Source: Sulfuricaulis sp049587675
GTDB taxonomy: Bacteria > Pseudomonadota > Gammaproteobacteria > Acidiferrobacterales > Sulfurifustaceae
Assembly: GCF_049587675.1 (NCBI RefSeq)
Contig: NZ_JBAVEJ010000079.1
Span: 1 to 37,792 of the forward strand
Direction: 5' to 3'
DNA: 37,792 nt
Made by a program: the position numbers and the translations under genes. The first letter of the stretch is position 1, and each line of letters starts with the position of its first letter. Under the pieces are notes generated by a model, which saw only the letters and a list, made by a program, of their open reading frames with translations, did no database searches and was not told the DNA's origin. Positions 29,664 through 37,792 of the stretch are shown here, one piece after another.

Positions 29664-30524
29664 CTAGTTACGCATGGCCGGCGCCGTGAGGGGCAGACCG
29701 CTGCTCATGTAGGTCTCATAGAGCTGAAGGTTATTGTAAATCTCGCTGCCGTGCTTGAAAGGCTTGGCGCGCACCTGCGAATTGCAGGTCTTGTAGCGCT
29801 GGTGAATGGTTTCCAGACGACCCCATTCCAGACGCTGGGCCGGCCATGCCGTGGTGTGGCCGAGCGCGGCGCTGAGCGGCTGATTGCCGCCGAAGTTCTT
29901 GCCCGCCAGATCCATGTGACAGTTGGAGCAGGCAAAGTTGAGCTGACCGCGCCGCTGCCACCAGAACTTCTTGCCCTCTTCGTAGGCTTTGACGGCGCCG
30001 GGGCTGGAGAGATCGATCTTGATACGCTGTCCTGCTGAAAGCGAGTAGAAATACGCAGTCAACTGGGCCAGCTTGACGCGCGCCGCCTGGTCCTTGTCGA
30101 GATCGGTGAATTCGGGTTCACCGTTTTTCTTCAGGCAATCGTTCAGATCCATCTCCGCGGTGCGGACCTTCTGGCTGGCTTCATCCCAATAGGGGTAGCC
30201 CTGGGCGATGTTTTTGCCTCCATTCTTGAAGCAGCTGGCGAAGGTCTTGCCGTTCTTGAACGGCGTTTCCCATCGTTTTTTGCCGTCCGCCACTCCCAGC
30301 TCGAACGGAGGGAATTCGTTTAACAACTTCCATTGATCACGGTACTCCTGCATGTCCGGAAGGGCATAGAGACCGTTGGCGTACTCATCGAACGGGACCG
30401 TAGGAAATTTCTTTTTGAAAAATTCCCTCAAATTATTGAGATCGGCAGCCGGGTCGGCAACGGCCGCTGATGTTGTTCCAGCAATCACGCCCAGCACTGC
30501 CAGAATTAGTAATATTTTTTTCAT
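29664..30524 (-). CDS. soxA: SoxA, L-cysteine S-thiosulfotransferase subunit
   Basis: The 286-residue protein has a Sec signal peptide (MKKILLILAVLGVIAGTTSAAVA) and the SoxA fold. Only one haem motif is present, CSNCH at about 200-204. The N-terminal haem site is replaced by ASCFKNGG, with a second cysteine later (LNDCLKK), as in single-haem SoxA proteins where these cysteines form a disulfide. The catalytic cysteine is in RYKTCNSQVRA, where it acts as haem ligand and thiosulfate-binding residue. With SoxX it joins thiosulfate to the SoxY cysteine. AGGAG precedes the ATG. It lies 51 bp after soxZ and is followed by a terminator. Confidence 0.95.
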   Translation of the reverse strand: MKKILLILAVLGVIAGTTSAAVADPAADLNNLREFFKKKFPTVPFDEYANGLYALPDMQEYRDQWKLLNEFPPFELGVADGKKRWETPFKNGKTFASCFKNGGKNIAQGYPYWDEASQKVRTAEMDLNDCLKKNGEPEFTDLDKDQAARVKLAQLTAYFYSLSAGQRIKIDLSSPGAVKAYEEGKKFWWQRRGQLNFACSNCHMDLAGKNFGGNQPLSAALGHTTAWPAQRLEWGRLETIHQRYKTCNSQVRAKPFKHGSEIYNNLQLYETYMSSGLPLTAPAMRN

Positions 30525-30575
30525 CGCGGGTTCTCCTTTGGTGTATTCACGGGCCGCTTTAAGCGGCGCACTCTA

Positions 30576-30896
30576 TCAGCCGATAGTAGCTTCCCCACTA
30601 CCGCTTTCTCCCTTGTTGTCGCTCCAGGTGACCTTGAGCTTGTCGCCGGCTTTGGCGCCCTTGAGCTTGATACCGACCAGCGGATCTGTTGAAACCGCCG
30701 GGCCGAGATCGGCATTGGCCACTTCCTTGCCATTCAGCGCAAAGGTCATTTTCTCGATAAAGTGTGCAGGAATCTTCTTATCCTTGTCTTTGGGATCCGG
30801 ACGCAAGCCGCTTTCCATCGGATGACTCACCAGCACCAGAACGTCTGTATCGCCGCCCTGGGTTTTGGTCCGTATTTTCGTCTGTCTATCTGCCAT
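30576..30896 (-). CDS. soxZ: SoxZ, sulfur carrier subunit
   Basis: The 106-residue protein has the typical SoxZ beta-sandwich sequence: VLVLVSHPMESGLRPD, AHFIEKMTFALNGKEVANADLGPAVSTDP, and KLKVTWSDNKGE. It has no signal peptide, as expected, because it is exported together with SoxY through the Tat route. It has no cysteine. GAGGAAC precedes the ATG. It lies 41 bp after soxY and 51 bp before soxA in the conserved X-Y-Z-A order. Confidence 0.96.
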   Translation of the reverse strand: MADRQTKIRTKTQGGDTDVLVLVSHPMESGLRPDPKDKDKKIPAHFIEKMTFALNGKEVANADLGPAVSTDPLVGIKLKGAKAGDKLKVTWSDNKGESGSGEATIG

Positions 30897-30937
30897 GTTA
30901 TGTTCCTCAACAATATTCGTTCAATGACGTCACAGGG

Positions 30938-31408
30938 CTAGCCCCCGCAACCGCCCGCCGTGACCTTGATGTTCTGCTTGGCCATGTAGAGCTTGCCGCC
31001 GGATTTGACCACGGCGTAGACATCCGAGGTCTCGGCCATCTTCATGCGCGCGGAGAAATAGCCCTCGGCCCCGGAGAAGGAGGCATGGGCCACCAGCGGG
31101 CTGGGGTTTTTCTCCACGAATACCGCGATGGCCTCGACGTTGGGCATCTCGGCGGTTACCTGGACCTGAACCTGGGCGCTGTTTTCGGCCTGAGCCGGCG
31201 CCTTCAGCTTGATCGATGCCGAGGGGCTCATCTGCGAGGAGCCGAACAGGGCCTGGACTGCCTCATCGATTTTCTTGGCACCGAAGGCGGCCTTGGGCCA
31301 CTCGGCGGCTAACGCCCAGCCGGGGGCGAAAAGGCTCGAGCCGGCGCTCACCAGCACTGCGCTCGCCAAGGTGTGCTTTAGGAAGGTACGACGGGGAAGA
31401 TGGGTCAC
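30938..31408 (-). CDS. soxY: SoxY, sulfur-carrying subunit
   Basis: I choose the GTG start at 31408 because GGAGGA lies 4 bp ahead; an in-frame TTG 12 bp upstream overlaps that site. The product has 156 residues and a Tat-type signal (PRRTFLKHTLASAVLVSAGSSLF). It ends with the diagnostic flexible arm VTAGGCGG, whose cysteine carries the thiosulfate-derived intermediates. The middle part has the SoxY beta-sandwich. The partner SoxZ follows 41 bp later. Confidence 0.96.
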   Translation of the reverse strand: MTHLPRRTFLKHTLASAVLVSAGSSLFAPGWALAAEWPKAAFGAKKIDEAVQALFGSSQMSPSASIKLKAPAQAENSAQVQVQVTAEMPNVEAIAVFVEKNPSPLVAHASFSGAEGYFSARMKMAETSDVYAVVKSGGKLYMAKQNIKVTAGGCGG

Positions 31409-31486
31409 GGGGTCCTCCAAATATTTGAGAATGATTTCACAACCATAAAAATAATGTTGCTTGAAGCGTTGGATGCGATGCAGACA

Positions 31487-31900
31487 TCACAACGACAGAA
31501 CAAACTCAACAACCTTGTCAACTTCATCCGGGGTCAGAATCTGATTCCGGCCAAACGGCGGCATAACCGAATGCGGGTTGGCTTTGTTGGAGTCCCAGAT
31601 CTGGTCGCGCAGCTTGGCCTTATCGGGAAAACGCTGCTGCATGGAAACCAGCGGCGGCGCGATGTTTCCGTGTGCAATGCCGGCAATGGCGTGACAGCCC
31701 ATGCAGTTGCCCTTGGTGCGATTAATGGCAATGCAGCCGCCCTGGGTTACGGCATCCTTGGGCGGATTGGCCTTGTCATTGCATACGGCGCTATTTGGTG
31801 CCTCGCCTGCGGCTTGTGCGACAGGCGCGCTCAGCAACGAACCTACCCCCAGCAGCACCGTGGCGGTGCCGGAAATAACGAAGTTGGCGATTTTCTGCAT
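31487..31900 (-). CDS. soxX: SoxX, c-type cytochrome subunit
   Basis: The ATG at 31900 is chosen because CAGGAGGAG precedes it at good distance and a signal peptide follows (MQKIANFVISGTATVLLGVGSLLSAPVAQA). The frame is open upstream to 32113 without secretion features. The 137 residues have one haem motif, CMGCH (about 67-71), and a Met-containing VMPPFG segment near the end that supplies the axial ligand. SoxX is the electron-transfer partner of SoxA. It is the first gene of the soxXYZA transcript. The palindrome GAACATGTTC at 31967-31976 may belong to its control region. Confidence 0.95.
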   Translation of the reverse strand: MQKIANFVISGTATVLLGVGSLLSAPVAQAAGEAPNSAVCNDKANPPKDAVTQGGCIAINRTKGNCMGCHAIAGIAHGNIAPPLVSMQQRFPDKAKLRDQIWDSNKANPHSVMPPFGRNQILTPDEVDKVVEFVLSL

Positions 31901-32279
31901 TGCTCCTCCTGCATGTTTCTTGTTGAACAAAGCGACCGCTGAATATTGAGGCATCACAAACAATTTGAACATGTTCGATCGGTTGGTTCTAGCTTGCCTT
32001 GGATCGAGCTTGTCCCGCTGCCTCAAAAATCTCACCGGTTTCGCATAGGCCATACAAGCATGAAAATAACGTTCTTTCATGCCTGCCATGAGAGACAAAA
32101 GTAGAGTAACCATCTTGCCAAGAATGACAAGCCCCCATTTTGAGCCCCGGCACTGTATATAAGCATCTGTTAATGTAAGCCGTCCGTATCAATGAAAAAC
32201 CGGCCCTGCGCCCTTATGGCTAGCCTGTGAGACGCGATAACCCGGGCGGATATTCCAAGAAAATGGAATGCGAGTCGGA
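31901..32279. other. upstream region of soxX
   Basis: This should hold the promoter of the sox genes, read on the minus strand. A perfect 10-bp palindrome GAACATGTTC lies at 31967-31976, about 70 bp before the soxX start. A small hairpin ATTCCA/TGGAAT (32252-32257 with 32264-32269) follows the BepA stop and may mark the end of that transcript. I scanned for GG-N10-GC on the minus strand and found no sigma-54 match, unlike in the other sulfur units. Confidence 0.45.
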
Positions 32280-33734
32280 TTACTTCCCCTGATAGATCGC
32301 CATTTCTTCCTTAATCGCCGCTATCCGCGCCTCGAGGCTGGATTGCAGATAAAAATTGTCCCCTGCGTAGCGGGTCGCGATCTGTAGCTGTTGGATAGCG
32401 GCGTTGGGATTGCCGCTGAAATAGTAATATTCAGCGAGGGCCTTATGGGACTCAAAGGAAGAATTCATGCCGCCGGCTGCCTGGGCCAGCATCTGGTATA
32501 ACACCGGGCTCTCCGGGCGCTGCTGCAGCGCCGTTTTGAGCAGATCCCTGGCCTGTCGGTAATGGCCGGTTTTCAGCAGTGCACTGGCGTAATATTGTAC
32601 CAATGCCGCATCGGTGGACGATTTGGCATAGGCATCGGCGTAAATACCGAGCGCCTGCTTGTTGTGTTCCATGGCCATCTCGGCTTCTGCATCGAGAATG
32701 CGATAGGAGGGTTTGCCCGGATGGCGCTCGATGAGTTTCAGGGCCTCGGCGCGCGCCGCCGCCGGCTGACGTGTGCGCAGCAGCGCTACTGCATAGCCGT
32801 AACGCTCCGCGTCGATATTGCGGTATTTTCCCTGCGCCAGGTTTTCCTTGAAGCTGCGGACAATTTCATCCGGATTGCCATCAGATGACAGGGCACGGAT
32901 CTTGGCGCGCACATGCAGAAAGTCGCTGCTGTCGATAACCGGGCGGACCGGATATTTTTCCGCACGGTTGCGTGAATCGGCGATACGATTGGTCGTGACC
33001 GGATGTGTGCGCAGGAATTCAGGAAGGTTGGTCTCGTTCAATCGGTTGATATTCTGCATTCGTTCGAAGAATGCCGGCATGGCGCGCGGGTCGTAGTTGG
33101 ACTGCGCCAGGATTTGCATGCCGATACGATCGGCTTCTTCTTCGAAAGTGCGTGTGTAGTTGATGCCTTTCTGGGCGACCGCCGCGCTGGTCAGCGCGAT
33201 GGCGGCTTCGCCGCCCTGATGGCCGGAGGTTGCCAGCAGTATGCCGGCCAGAATCGCCGCCATGGCCGGCAAAGTGGTGCGTTGTGATTCGGCAATCATT
33301 CGCGGAATGTGTCGCTGCGTGATGTGCGCGATTTCGTGCGCCAGCACCGAGACGAGCTCAGCCTCGTCCTGGGTCGCCAATATCAACCCCGTGTGCACGC
33401 CAATGAATCCGCCGGGAAGGGCAAAGGCGTTGATGGTTGGATTATCGATGACAAAAAACCGGAAATCCTGTTGCGGGTTATCGCTGTGAGACACCAGCTT
33501 CCGGCCGAGCGATTGGATGTATTCGCTGATCTCGGGATCGTCCATGAACGCCAGCGAGCGATGCGACTGACGCATCAGGTCTTCCCCCAGTTTGCGCTCT
33601 TGTGCCGGCGAGATGACCGTGAGCGATTCATCACCGAGATCCGGAAGATTGGCTGTGTCGGCGTACGCGGGGGCTTGGCCAAGCTGACACAAGAGGGTTA
33701 CGGCAAGCAATGCACGGCAGGACTTAAGCCACAT
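32280..33734 (-). CDS. bepA: BepA-like M48 metalloprotease with TPR domain
   Basis: The ATG at 33734 gives 484 residues, close to E. coli BepA; an in-frame TTG 6 bp upstream is less likely. There is a signal peptide (WLKSCRALLAVTLLCQLGQAPAYA). The M48 protease domain has NAFALPGGFIGVHTGLI, the zinc motif AHEIAHITQRH and the third-ligand region FEEEADRIG. The C-terminal half (from about residue 260) is built of TPR-like helical repeats. BepA controls outer-membrane protein assembly, helping LptD maturation or degrading misfolded barrels in the periplasm. It is upstream of soxX on the same strand but with a gap of about 380 bp, so it is probably separate. Confidence 0.9.
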   Translation of the reverse strand: MWLKSCRALLAVTLLCQLGQAPAYADTANLPDLGDESLTVISPAQERKLGEDLMRQSHRSLAFMDDPEISEYIQSLGRKLVSHSDNPQQDFRFFVIDNPTINAFALPGGFIGVHTGLILATQDEAELVSVLAHEIAHITQRHIPRMIAESQRTTLPAMAAILAGILLATSGHQGGEAAIALTSAAVAQKGINYTRTFEEEADRIGMQILAQSNYDPRAMPAFFERMQNINRLNETNLPEFLRTHPVTTNRIADSRNRAEKYPVRPVIDSSDFLHVRAKIRALSSDGNPDEIVRSFKENLAQGKYRNIDAERYGYAVALLRTRQPAAARAEALKLIERHPGKPSYRILDAEAEMAMEHNKQALGIYADAYAKSSTDAALVQYYASALLKTGHYRQARDLLKTALQQRPESPVLYQMLAQAAGGMNSSFESHKALAEYYYFSGNPNAAIQQLQIATRYAGDNFYLQSSLEARIAAIKEEMAIYQGK

Positions 33735-33740
33735 GGCCAA

Positions 33741-34154
33741 TATTGTAGGGACGTTGCGTTAAAACATCGATGTGCAAGCGGTGCGCCGTATTGGTGAGCC
33801 TTGGCCTGATTTGGCCGAGTAATGACCGGTCGCCGGCATGTCGGCAATCTCGCGTAATACACAAGTCATTTCAGTGCCGGTTTTGACCGCAAGTGGTTTA
33901 GTCAAGTTTCAACATCTGCATAAAATTGTTTATGCCAGGCACTAAATTTTTCCTGAAAGTATTATACTTTTGTTTTTCAAAGGGTTACATGGTGCTTGGG
34001 TCATCTCCCGGTAAGCTTGCCGATCCTTGGCTGGACGATGACGCCAAGGGTATGGATGACATTCCTGCCCTGTTTAATCCTAAATTAGAATTCTATAATA
34101 TAGTTGCGTTCATGATTATGAATTTCATCGAATTTTTTTTGACGAGGAGGAAAA
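33741..34154. other. intergenic stretch before TusA
   Basis: This stretch separates the divergent bepA and tusA-type genes. It is AT-rich, especially from 33910. A TATAAT at 34094-34099 could be a -10 box for the TusA gene, but the -35 region is poor. The open frame at 33926-34162 (78 codons) would overlap the TusA start and its ribosome binding site; it has no family match, and I do not accept it as a gene. Confidence 0.4.
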
Positions 34155-34379
34155 ATGGCTGATCAAGATCTCGACGCACGCGGATTGAACTGTCCGCTTC
34201 CCATTCTGCGCGCCAAGAAAGCGCTTAACACACTGACCACCGGACAGACGTTGCGCATCATCGCCACCGATCCAGGATCGGTAAAGGATTTCGAGGCGTT
34301 TGCCAAGCAGACAGGCAACCAATTGATGGAGTCCGCCGAAGCCAACGGCGAATACTCTTTTGTACTGAAGAAGGCGTAA
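34155..34379 (+). CDS. TusA family sulfurtransferase
   Basis: The 74-residue protein has the classic layout: DLDARGLNCPLPILRAKKALNTL, with the persulfide cysteine in the CPLP motif (about residue 13), then GQTLRIIATDPGSVKDFEAFAKQTGNQLME and the final strand EYSFVLKKA. A strong GAGGAGGAAA site precedes the ATG. This resembles true TusA more than the two TusA-type proteins in the YeeE operon. It is followed by a decayed copy of itself, which points to a tandem duplication. Confidence 0.93.
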   Translation: MADQDLDARGLNCPLPILRAKKALNTLTTGQTLRIIATDPGSVKDFEAFAKQTGNQLMESAEANGEYSFVLKKA

Positions 34380-34425
34380 TCCTGTCATTGAAAATCCGAC
34401 CACTTAATTATTTGCGTGGGGAGAT

Positions 34426-34547
34426 ATGGCCGATCAGGAATACGACGCACGCGGAGTGAACCGTTCGCTTCGCATTTTGCGCACCAGAAAGCGCTGAAAA
34501 CACTGATCACCGGTTAGACACCATAATCGTCGCAACCGATCCAGGAT
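34426..34547 (+). pseudogene. decayed tandem copy of the TusA gene
   Basis: The sequence ATGGCCGATCAGGAATACGA starts like the intact gene and stays alignable for about 120 bp to CCGATCCAGGAT. The CPLP motif has become RSLR, a frame change brings a stop after about 22 codons, and the 3' half is missing. A GGGGAGAT site is still present. The intact gene is 46 bp upstream. A terminator directly follows the remnant. Confidence 0.85.
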
Positions 34548-34550
34548 AAG

Positions 34551-34575
34551 AGGGGCACAAATTGTGCCCCTTTTT
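34551..34575 (+). terminator. intrinsic terminator after TusA
   Basis: AGGGGCACAA (34551-34560) and TTGTGCCCCT (34562-34571) form a strong hairpin, with the inner pairs probably open as the loop, followed by TTTTGTTTG. It should end the TusA transcript after the decayed copy. Confidence 0.88.
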
Positions 34576-34770
34576 GTTTGCCCCATCCCCGGGTTCGCCC
34601 CTTTCGGGCACCAGCGCCATAAGGCGGCGCTGTCCAAATTCAGTTCTATGTTCGATCATTCTGTCTCGCTATGAGCTCCAGGGCTTGCCTTGCGGCGCTT
34701 CGCTTCGTGGATAATTCTCAGGCAGCTATTCACCCGGCACCATTGTTCCGGAATGAGGGAAGGAGCATTA

Positions 34771-35812
34771 ATGCCGGCCACCAAGGAAAATCACGCCATC
34801 GCCATCACGATCTATCGCGCTCACCCGAAGACGTGCAGCTCTTCACGGCCGCGACGACTGCGCAGGGGGGTTGGCCGAGAGCCTGATGCATCGTATCCGC
34901 CTGCACCCACTGTCTCATCACCTACCCTGAAGGCTGCCGTGCCAATTGCGCCTGTTGTGGCCGGGTGCGGCATCGGGAAGAGACGCGCGACTATGCCGAC
35001 TGCAATCGCATCCGCGTCGACTGGCTGGCGGTGCATCACGAGGAAATCATTGCGCGCGTCAAAAATAGCGAAGGCAGTAAGCAGTTCAAACGCATGTGTA
35101 TTTCCAGAATCAGCCATCCCGATTCCCATGACGATATCTTTTTCAGTCCCACAATGCTCGATTACTGTCTCCGACGCGGATGCGCGATCTGGACGCGGAT
35201 ATCTCGCCGATCGTTGGACGGCGTGACACTGGGATAATCAATCGCACCCGCGGGCGCTGTGTCAACAGCTCGAACAAGTGGGGCAAGAACTGGCGCACGC
35301 ACGAATAGGTCGTGGAAATCGTCGGGCCGGAACAATTCGGCACACACCTCATCTGCGCCATGGGCGATACCGAACAGGATATCCCGAAGGTAGCGCAGAA
35401 GATCCGCGACATGGGCGGGCATAATCAAATTTTGTGTTCTTCCCGGAGCGCATCTCGTAGATGGGAGAGTGGGAGACGGCTCCGCGCGATCAGCAGCAGC
35501 GGGCGTTACTGGCGTATTTTCTCATTGAGTTATACCGGCAGGGATATCAACCAGATGCAGTTTGACGCATCGGTCGTTTGACCGATTTCGGCATGGACAG
35601 GGACGCGCTGGAGTTGCTGGAGGATTCCGGCAAACCGTTTCAGACCTCCGGACGCCCCGGGCATGACAACGAGATTTCCGCCTGCAATCGTCACTTTGGT
35701 GGGAGATATCCGCTCATTTTTGTTTGCCCTTAATACCCGCGACGTGGTGCTGGTGCGTCGGCAGATTCGGGGAGACGAAGTGAATACTTATAATGAAGAA
35801 GCGCCAAACTGA
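34771..35812 (+). pseudogene. decayed radical SAM gene, possibly LipS2-like
   Basis: The ATG at 34771 follows AAGGAG, but the frame breaks several times. Joining frames gives AESLMHRIRLHP, then CLITYPEGCRANCACCG (CxxxCxxC at 34937-34960, the radical-SAM cluster motif), then HREETRDYADCN, RVDWLAVHHEEIIARVKN, RMCISRISHPDSHDD, VEIVGPEQFGTHLICAMGDTEQDI, RALLAYFLIELYRQGYQPD and a C-terminal piece FLFALNTRDVVLVRRQIRGDEVN. There are at least four frame changes or stops. The layout resembles radical SAM proteins of the BioB/LipS2 type involved in lipoate insertion. The family match is by recognition only. Function is lost in this copy. Confidence 0.65.
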
Positions 35813-36155
35813 AGCAATAACGCCGTGTTTCAGGGAGTCACTGGCCGGGGTCTGCAAATTCACTAAATAGACTGATATTCATGTACTTAGTTACATTTCC
35901 TACTAGTAACGTTAAGTAATTGACATTTCTGCAGCGTCATCTTTACTTGCCCTAAGTGTTGCAACTCAGGGACTGTTGTCGTTACGCATGCAACAGCGCT
36001 GTTCTGAGTGAATAAGATCCGGGGCTTTCATTCTGGCGGCAAGAACAGGTTGAAGAGAGTATTTCCCACAGAAGAATAATCCAGATTGGTGGCTTCAGAT
36101 TTTGGCGATTCACCTGGGAGCATGACGCTCCTTAACATTTTCGGAGGGTAGTGAC
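35813..36155. other. upstream region of the FadL-type gene
   Basis: No gene is supported here. The stretch is AT-rich at first and has a perfect 12-bp palindrome AACAGCGCTGTT at 35992-36003. TTGACA occurs near 35922 with a poor -10 candidate 17 bp on. CGGAGGGT before the ATG at 36156 is a good ribosome binding site. A scan for GG-N10-GC found no sigma-54 match. Confidence 0.4.
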
Positions 36156-37481
36156 ATGTCGGGTATGAAAAGGAATCTAGTTCTGGCTTTGGCCGTAGCG
36201 GCGGCAGTAGCGGCGCCGAGCGCATTTGCCACCTATGGCTATTTCTCTCACGGTTATGGAATGAAGTCGAAAGGCATGGCGGGCGCAGTAACGGCACTGG
36301 CCGATGATACTTTCGGTGGCGCGAATAACCCGGCGAGCATGGTGTGGGTCGGAAATCGTGTTGACTTCGGTTTGGACTGGTTCAGTCCGGACCGTAGCAT
36401 GGAACGCACGGGATCAACTGGAGCGTTTCCACCGAATTTGAATATTGATGCCACCGCTGTGAGCGACAGCACGGATTTCTTTATTCCTGAATTTGGTTAC
36501 AACGCCATGATCAATCCCGACATGTCATTCGGCGTTACTGTTTATGGCAACGGCGGCATGAACACGAATTATCCCACGGGCCAGATTCCTGGCCCAGGGG
36601 TCTGTAACGCTTTTGGCGTTGCAGGCACGAGTTTCAACGCTCTATGTGGTAACACGGCCTTGGGCGTGGACTTGATGCAGCTCATTATTGCACCGACATT
36701 TGCCTACAAAATAACCAGCAATAACTCAGTTGGTATTTCTCCATTGTTGGCCTATCAAAAGTTCAAGGCCGAAGGTTTGCAGGCATTCGACAACCCGGGC
36801 TTTAGTTCGAGTCCGGGTAATGTGACCAATAATGGATATTCCGGATCCACCGGTGTCGGTGTTCGTGTCGGTTGGTTGGGAAAATTTACCGAATCTTTCT
36901 CGGCGGGCGCGGCCTATTCAAGCAAGATTACCATGAGTAAGTTTGATAAGTATAAAGGACTCTTCGCCGAGGAGGGTCAGTTTGACATGCCCTCGAATTA
37001 CAACGCCGGTATCGCCTTGAAAGCCATGCCGCAAATGACGTTTACCCTGGATTATCAGGTGATCAAATACTCCGATAGCAAGGCAGTAAACAACCCAAGC
37101 ACCAACACAGGTTTATTGGGCACCGACAGCGGACGTGGTTTCGGTTGGGACGACGTGAGCGTGATGAAAATCGGGTTTGAGTACAAGGCCAGCAGCGCTA
37201 CGACCTATCGCGCCGGGTATGGCAAGACCGACAACCCGATCCAGTCACGCGACGTGACGTTCAATATCCTTGCCCCGGGCGTCGTCGAGGACCATTTCAC
37301 ATTGGGCTTTACGCATGCCTTGGACAAGGATTCCGAGCTGACCATGGCATTCATGCACGCTTCCGAGAACTCAGTTAGCGGTAACTCGCTGTTTTCTGGA
37401 CTCACCGGAGGAAATGGCGGTCAAGAGACTATCAAGATGAGCCAAAAATCACTTGGTATCGGTTGGGGCAAGAAGTGGTAA
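36156..37481 (+). CDS. FadL/OmpP1/TodX family outer-membrane channel
   Basis: The 441 residues have a signal peptide (MKRNLVLALAVAAAVAAPSAFA) followed by the FadL-type N-terminal hatch: YGYFSHGYGMKSKGMAGAVTALADDTFGGANNPASMVWVGNRVDFGLDWFSP. The 14-strand barrel ends in a terminal tryptophan (GIGWGKKW). FadL-family proteins let hydrophobic compounds such as fatty acids or aromatics diffuse through the outer membrane. A start at the second methionine (residue 4) is possible. It is followed by an intrinsic terminator. In sulfur bacteria FadL-like channels have been proposed for hydrophobic sulfur uptake; that is only a suggestion here. Confidence 0.92.
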   Translation: MSGMKRNLVLALAVAAAVAAPSAFATYGYFSHGYGMKSKGMAGAVTALADDTFGGANNPASMVWVGNRVDFGLDWFSPDRSMERTGSTGAFPPNLNIDATAVSDSTDFFIPEFGYNAMINPDMSFGVTVYGNGGMNTNYPTGQIPGPGVCNAFGVAGTSFNALCGNTALGVDLMQLIIAPTFAYKITSNNSVGISPLLAYQKFKAEGLQAFDNPGFSSSPGNVTNNGYSGSTGVGVRVGWLGKFTESFSAGAAYSSKITMSKFDKYKGLFAEEGQFDMPSNYNAGIALKAMPQMTFTLDYQVIKYSDSKAVNNPSTNTGLLGTDSGRGFGWDDVSVMKIGFEYKASSATTYRAGYGKTDNPIQSRDVTFNILAPGVVEDHFTLGFTHALDKDSELTMAFMHASENSVSGNSLFSGLTGGNGGQETIKMSQKSLGIGWGKKW

Positions 37482-37513
37482 GGGTTAAAGCATAAGAATA
37501 GTCTGTCATTGAA

Positions 37514-37540
37514 GGGCTGGAAGTAATTCCAGCCCTTTTA
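37514..37540 (+). terminator. intrinsic terminator after the FadL-type gene
   Basis: GGGCTGGAA (37514-37522) and TTCCAGCCC (37527-37535) form a perfect 9-bp stem with a GTAA loop, followed by TTTTATTTTA. It lies 32 bp after the stop codon. Confidence 0.9.
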
Positions 37541-37562
37541 TTTTATTTCGGAGACATAAGTT

Positions 37563-37792
37563 ATGTGGACCAAATTCCTTAACACGTTCATCCTCGCCAT
37601 CATGGCGGTTCTTTGGATGTCCAGCCAGGCTGCGGCAGAAACGCTCAAGCCTTTTATTCTGGGTGACACGCCTCCCGGGGATCTCAAGCAGGTGGCAGAA
37701 GCGGTGAAATTGAAGGTGACCGCCGCGGGATTTGAAATCGTCGGCAGTTATTCGCCTTTCGCCAGCGCCATTGTGATCTGCGTCACCAACAA
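37563..37792 (+). CDS. exported protein, 5' part only
   Basis: The ATG follows CGGAGA at good distance. Seventy-six residues are visible: a signal peptide (WTKFLNTFILAIMAVLWMSSQAAA) and a mature start ETLKPFILGDTPPGDLKQVAEAVKLKVTAAGFEIVGSYSPFASAIVICVTN. The repeated helix-strand pattern could be DUF302-like, but too little is present for a family call. The gene runs off the window end. It follows the FadL-type gene behind a terminator. Confidence 0.75.
   Translation, partial: MWTKFLNTFILAIMAVLWMSSQAAAETLKPFILGDTPPGDLKQVAEAVKLKVTAAGFEIVGSYSPFASAIVICVTN

Noticed and set aside
33926..34162. 78-codon frame before TusA
   Set aside because: It would run through the TusA ribosome binding site and start. 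It has no family, and its own start lacks a ribosome binding site.

Overview
The window looks like a piece of chromosome from a sulfur-oxidising, probably autotrophic gammaproteobacterium; the gene content would suit an Acidiferrobacterales-type lineage, but that placement is inference. The reasons are a soxXYZA-soxB thiosulfate oxidation cluster directly followed by phosphoribulokinase (Calvin cycle), several TusA/DsrE-type sulfur carrier proteins, a YeeE/YedE transporter, a periplasmic rhodanese, and many c-type cytochromes. No rRNA, intact tRNA, IS element or CRISPR array was seen.

Layout. 1-403: end of a BrnT toxin gene and its BrnA antitoxin. 404-4725: a membrane GGDEF/EAL c-di-GMP protein bracketed by two identical 49-bp copies of a tRNA-Lys-like 3' end. 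4726-9064 (minus): an outer-membrane barrel, a DUF169 protein and a large glycine-tailed lipoprotein. 9548-17732 (plus): a pentaheme cytochrome, a small Cys protein, a triheme cytochrome, an outer-membrane porin, a histidine kinase/NtrC-type regulator pair, a small exported protein and a metal-efflux-type permease. 18117-21215 (plus): TusA-like, YeeE/YedE, TusA, a 43-aa membrane peptide and three DsrE/F/H-like proteins. 22351-24071 (plus): tandem rhodanese and ThpR. 24052-33734 (minus): unknown protein, AhpD-Rieske fusion, HD-GYP phosphodiesterase, phosphoribulokinase, soxB, soxAZYX, BepA-like protease. 34155-37792 (plus): TusA, a decayed TusA copy, a decayed radical-SAM gene, a FadL-type porin and the start of an exported protein.

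How it may work together. Sox proteins oxidise thiosulfate in the periplasm. No soxCD is present here, so sulfane sulfur would have to go elsewhere, and the TusA/DsrE/YeeE/rhodanese set fits import and cytoplasmic handling of that sulfur. The cytochrome-porin block could carry electrons to or across the outer membrane, but its substrate is not shown by the sequence. I find GG-N10-GC sigma-54 promoter matches upstream of the EAL gene, the cytochrome/porin block, the TusA-YeeE operon and the rhodanese, with weaker ones before the lipoprotein, DUF169 and HD-GYP genes. The window also encodes one sigma-54-dependent response regulator, so a local sigma-54 regulon is the most interesting hypothesis.

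A second notable feature is a family of tRNA-3'-end repeats. Two are plain copies; three carry a roughly 115-165 bp hairpin-rich insertion inside the T loop. They sit at the edges of gene blocks.
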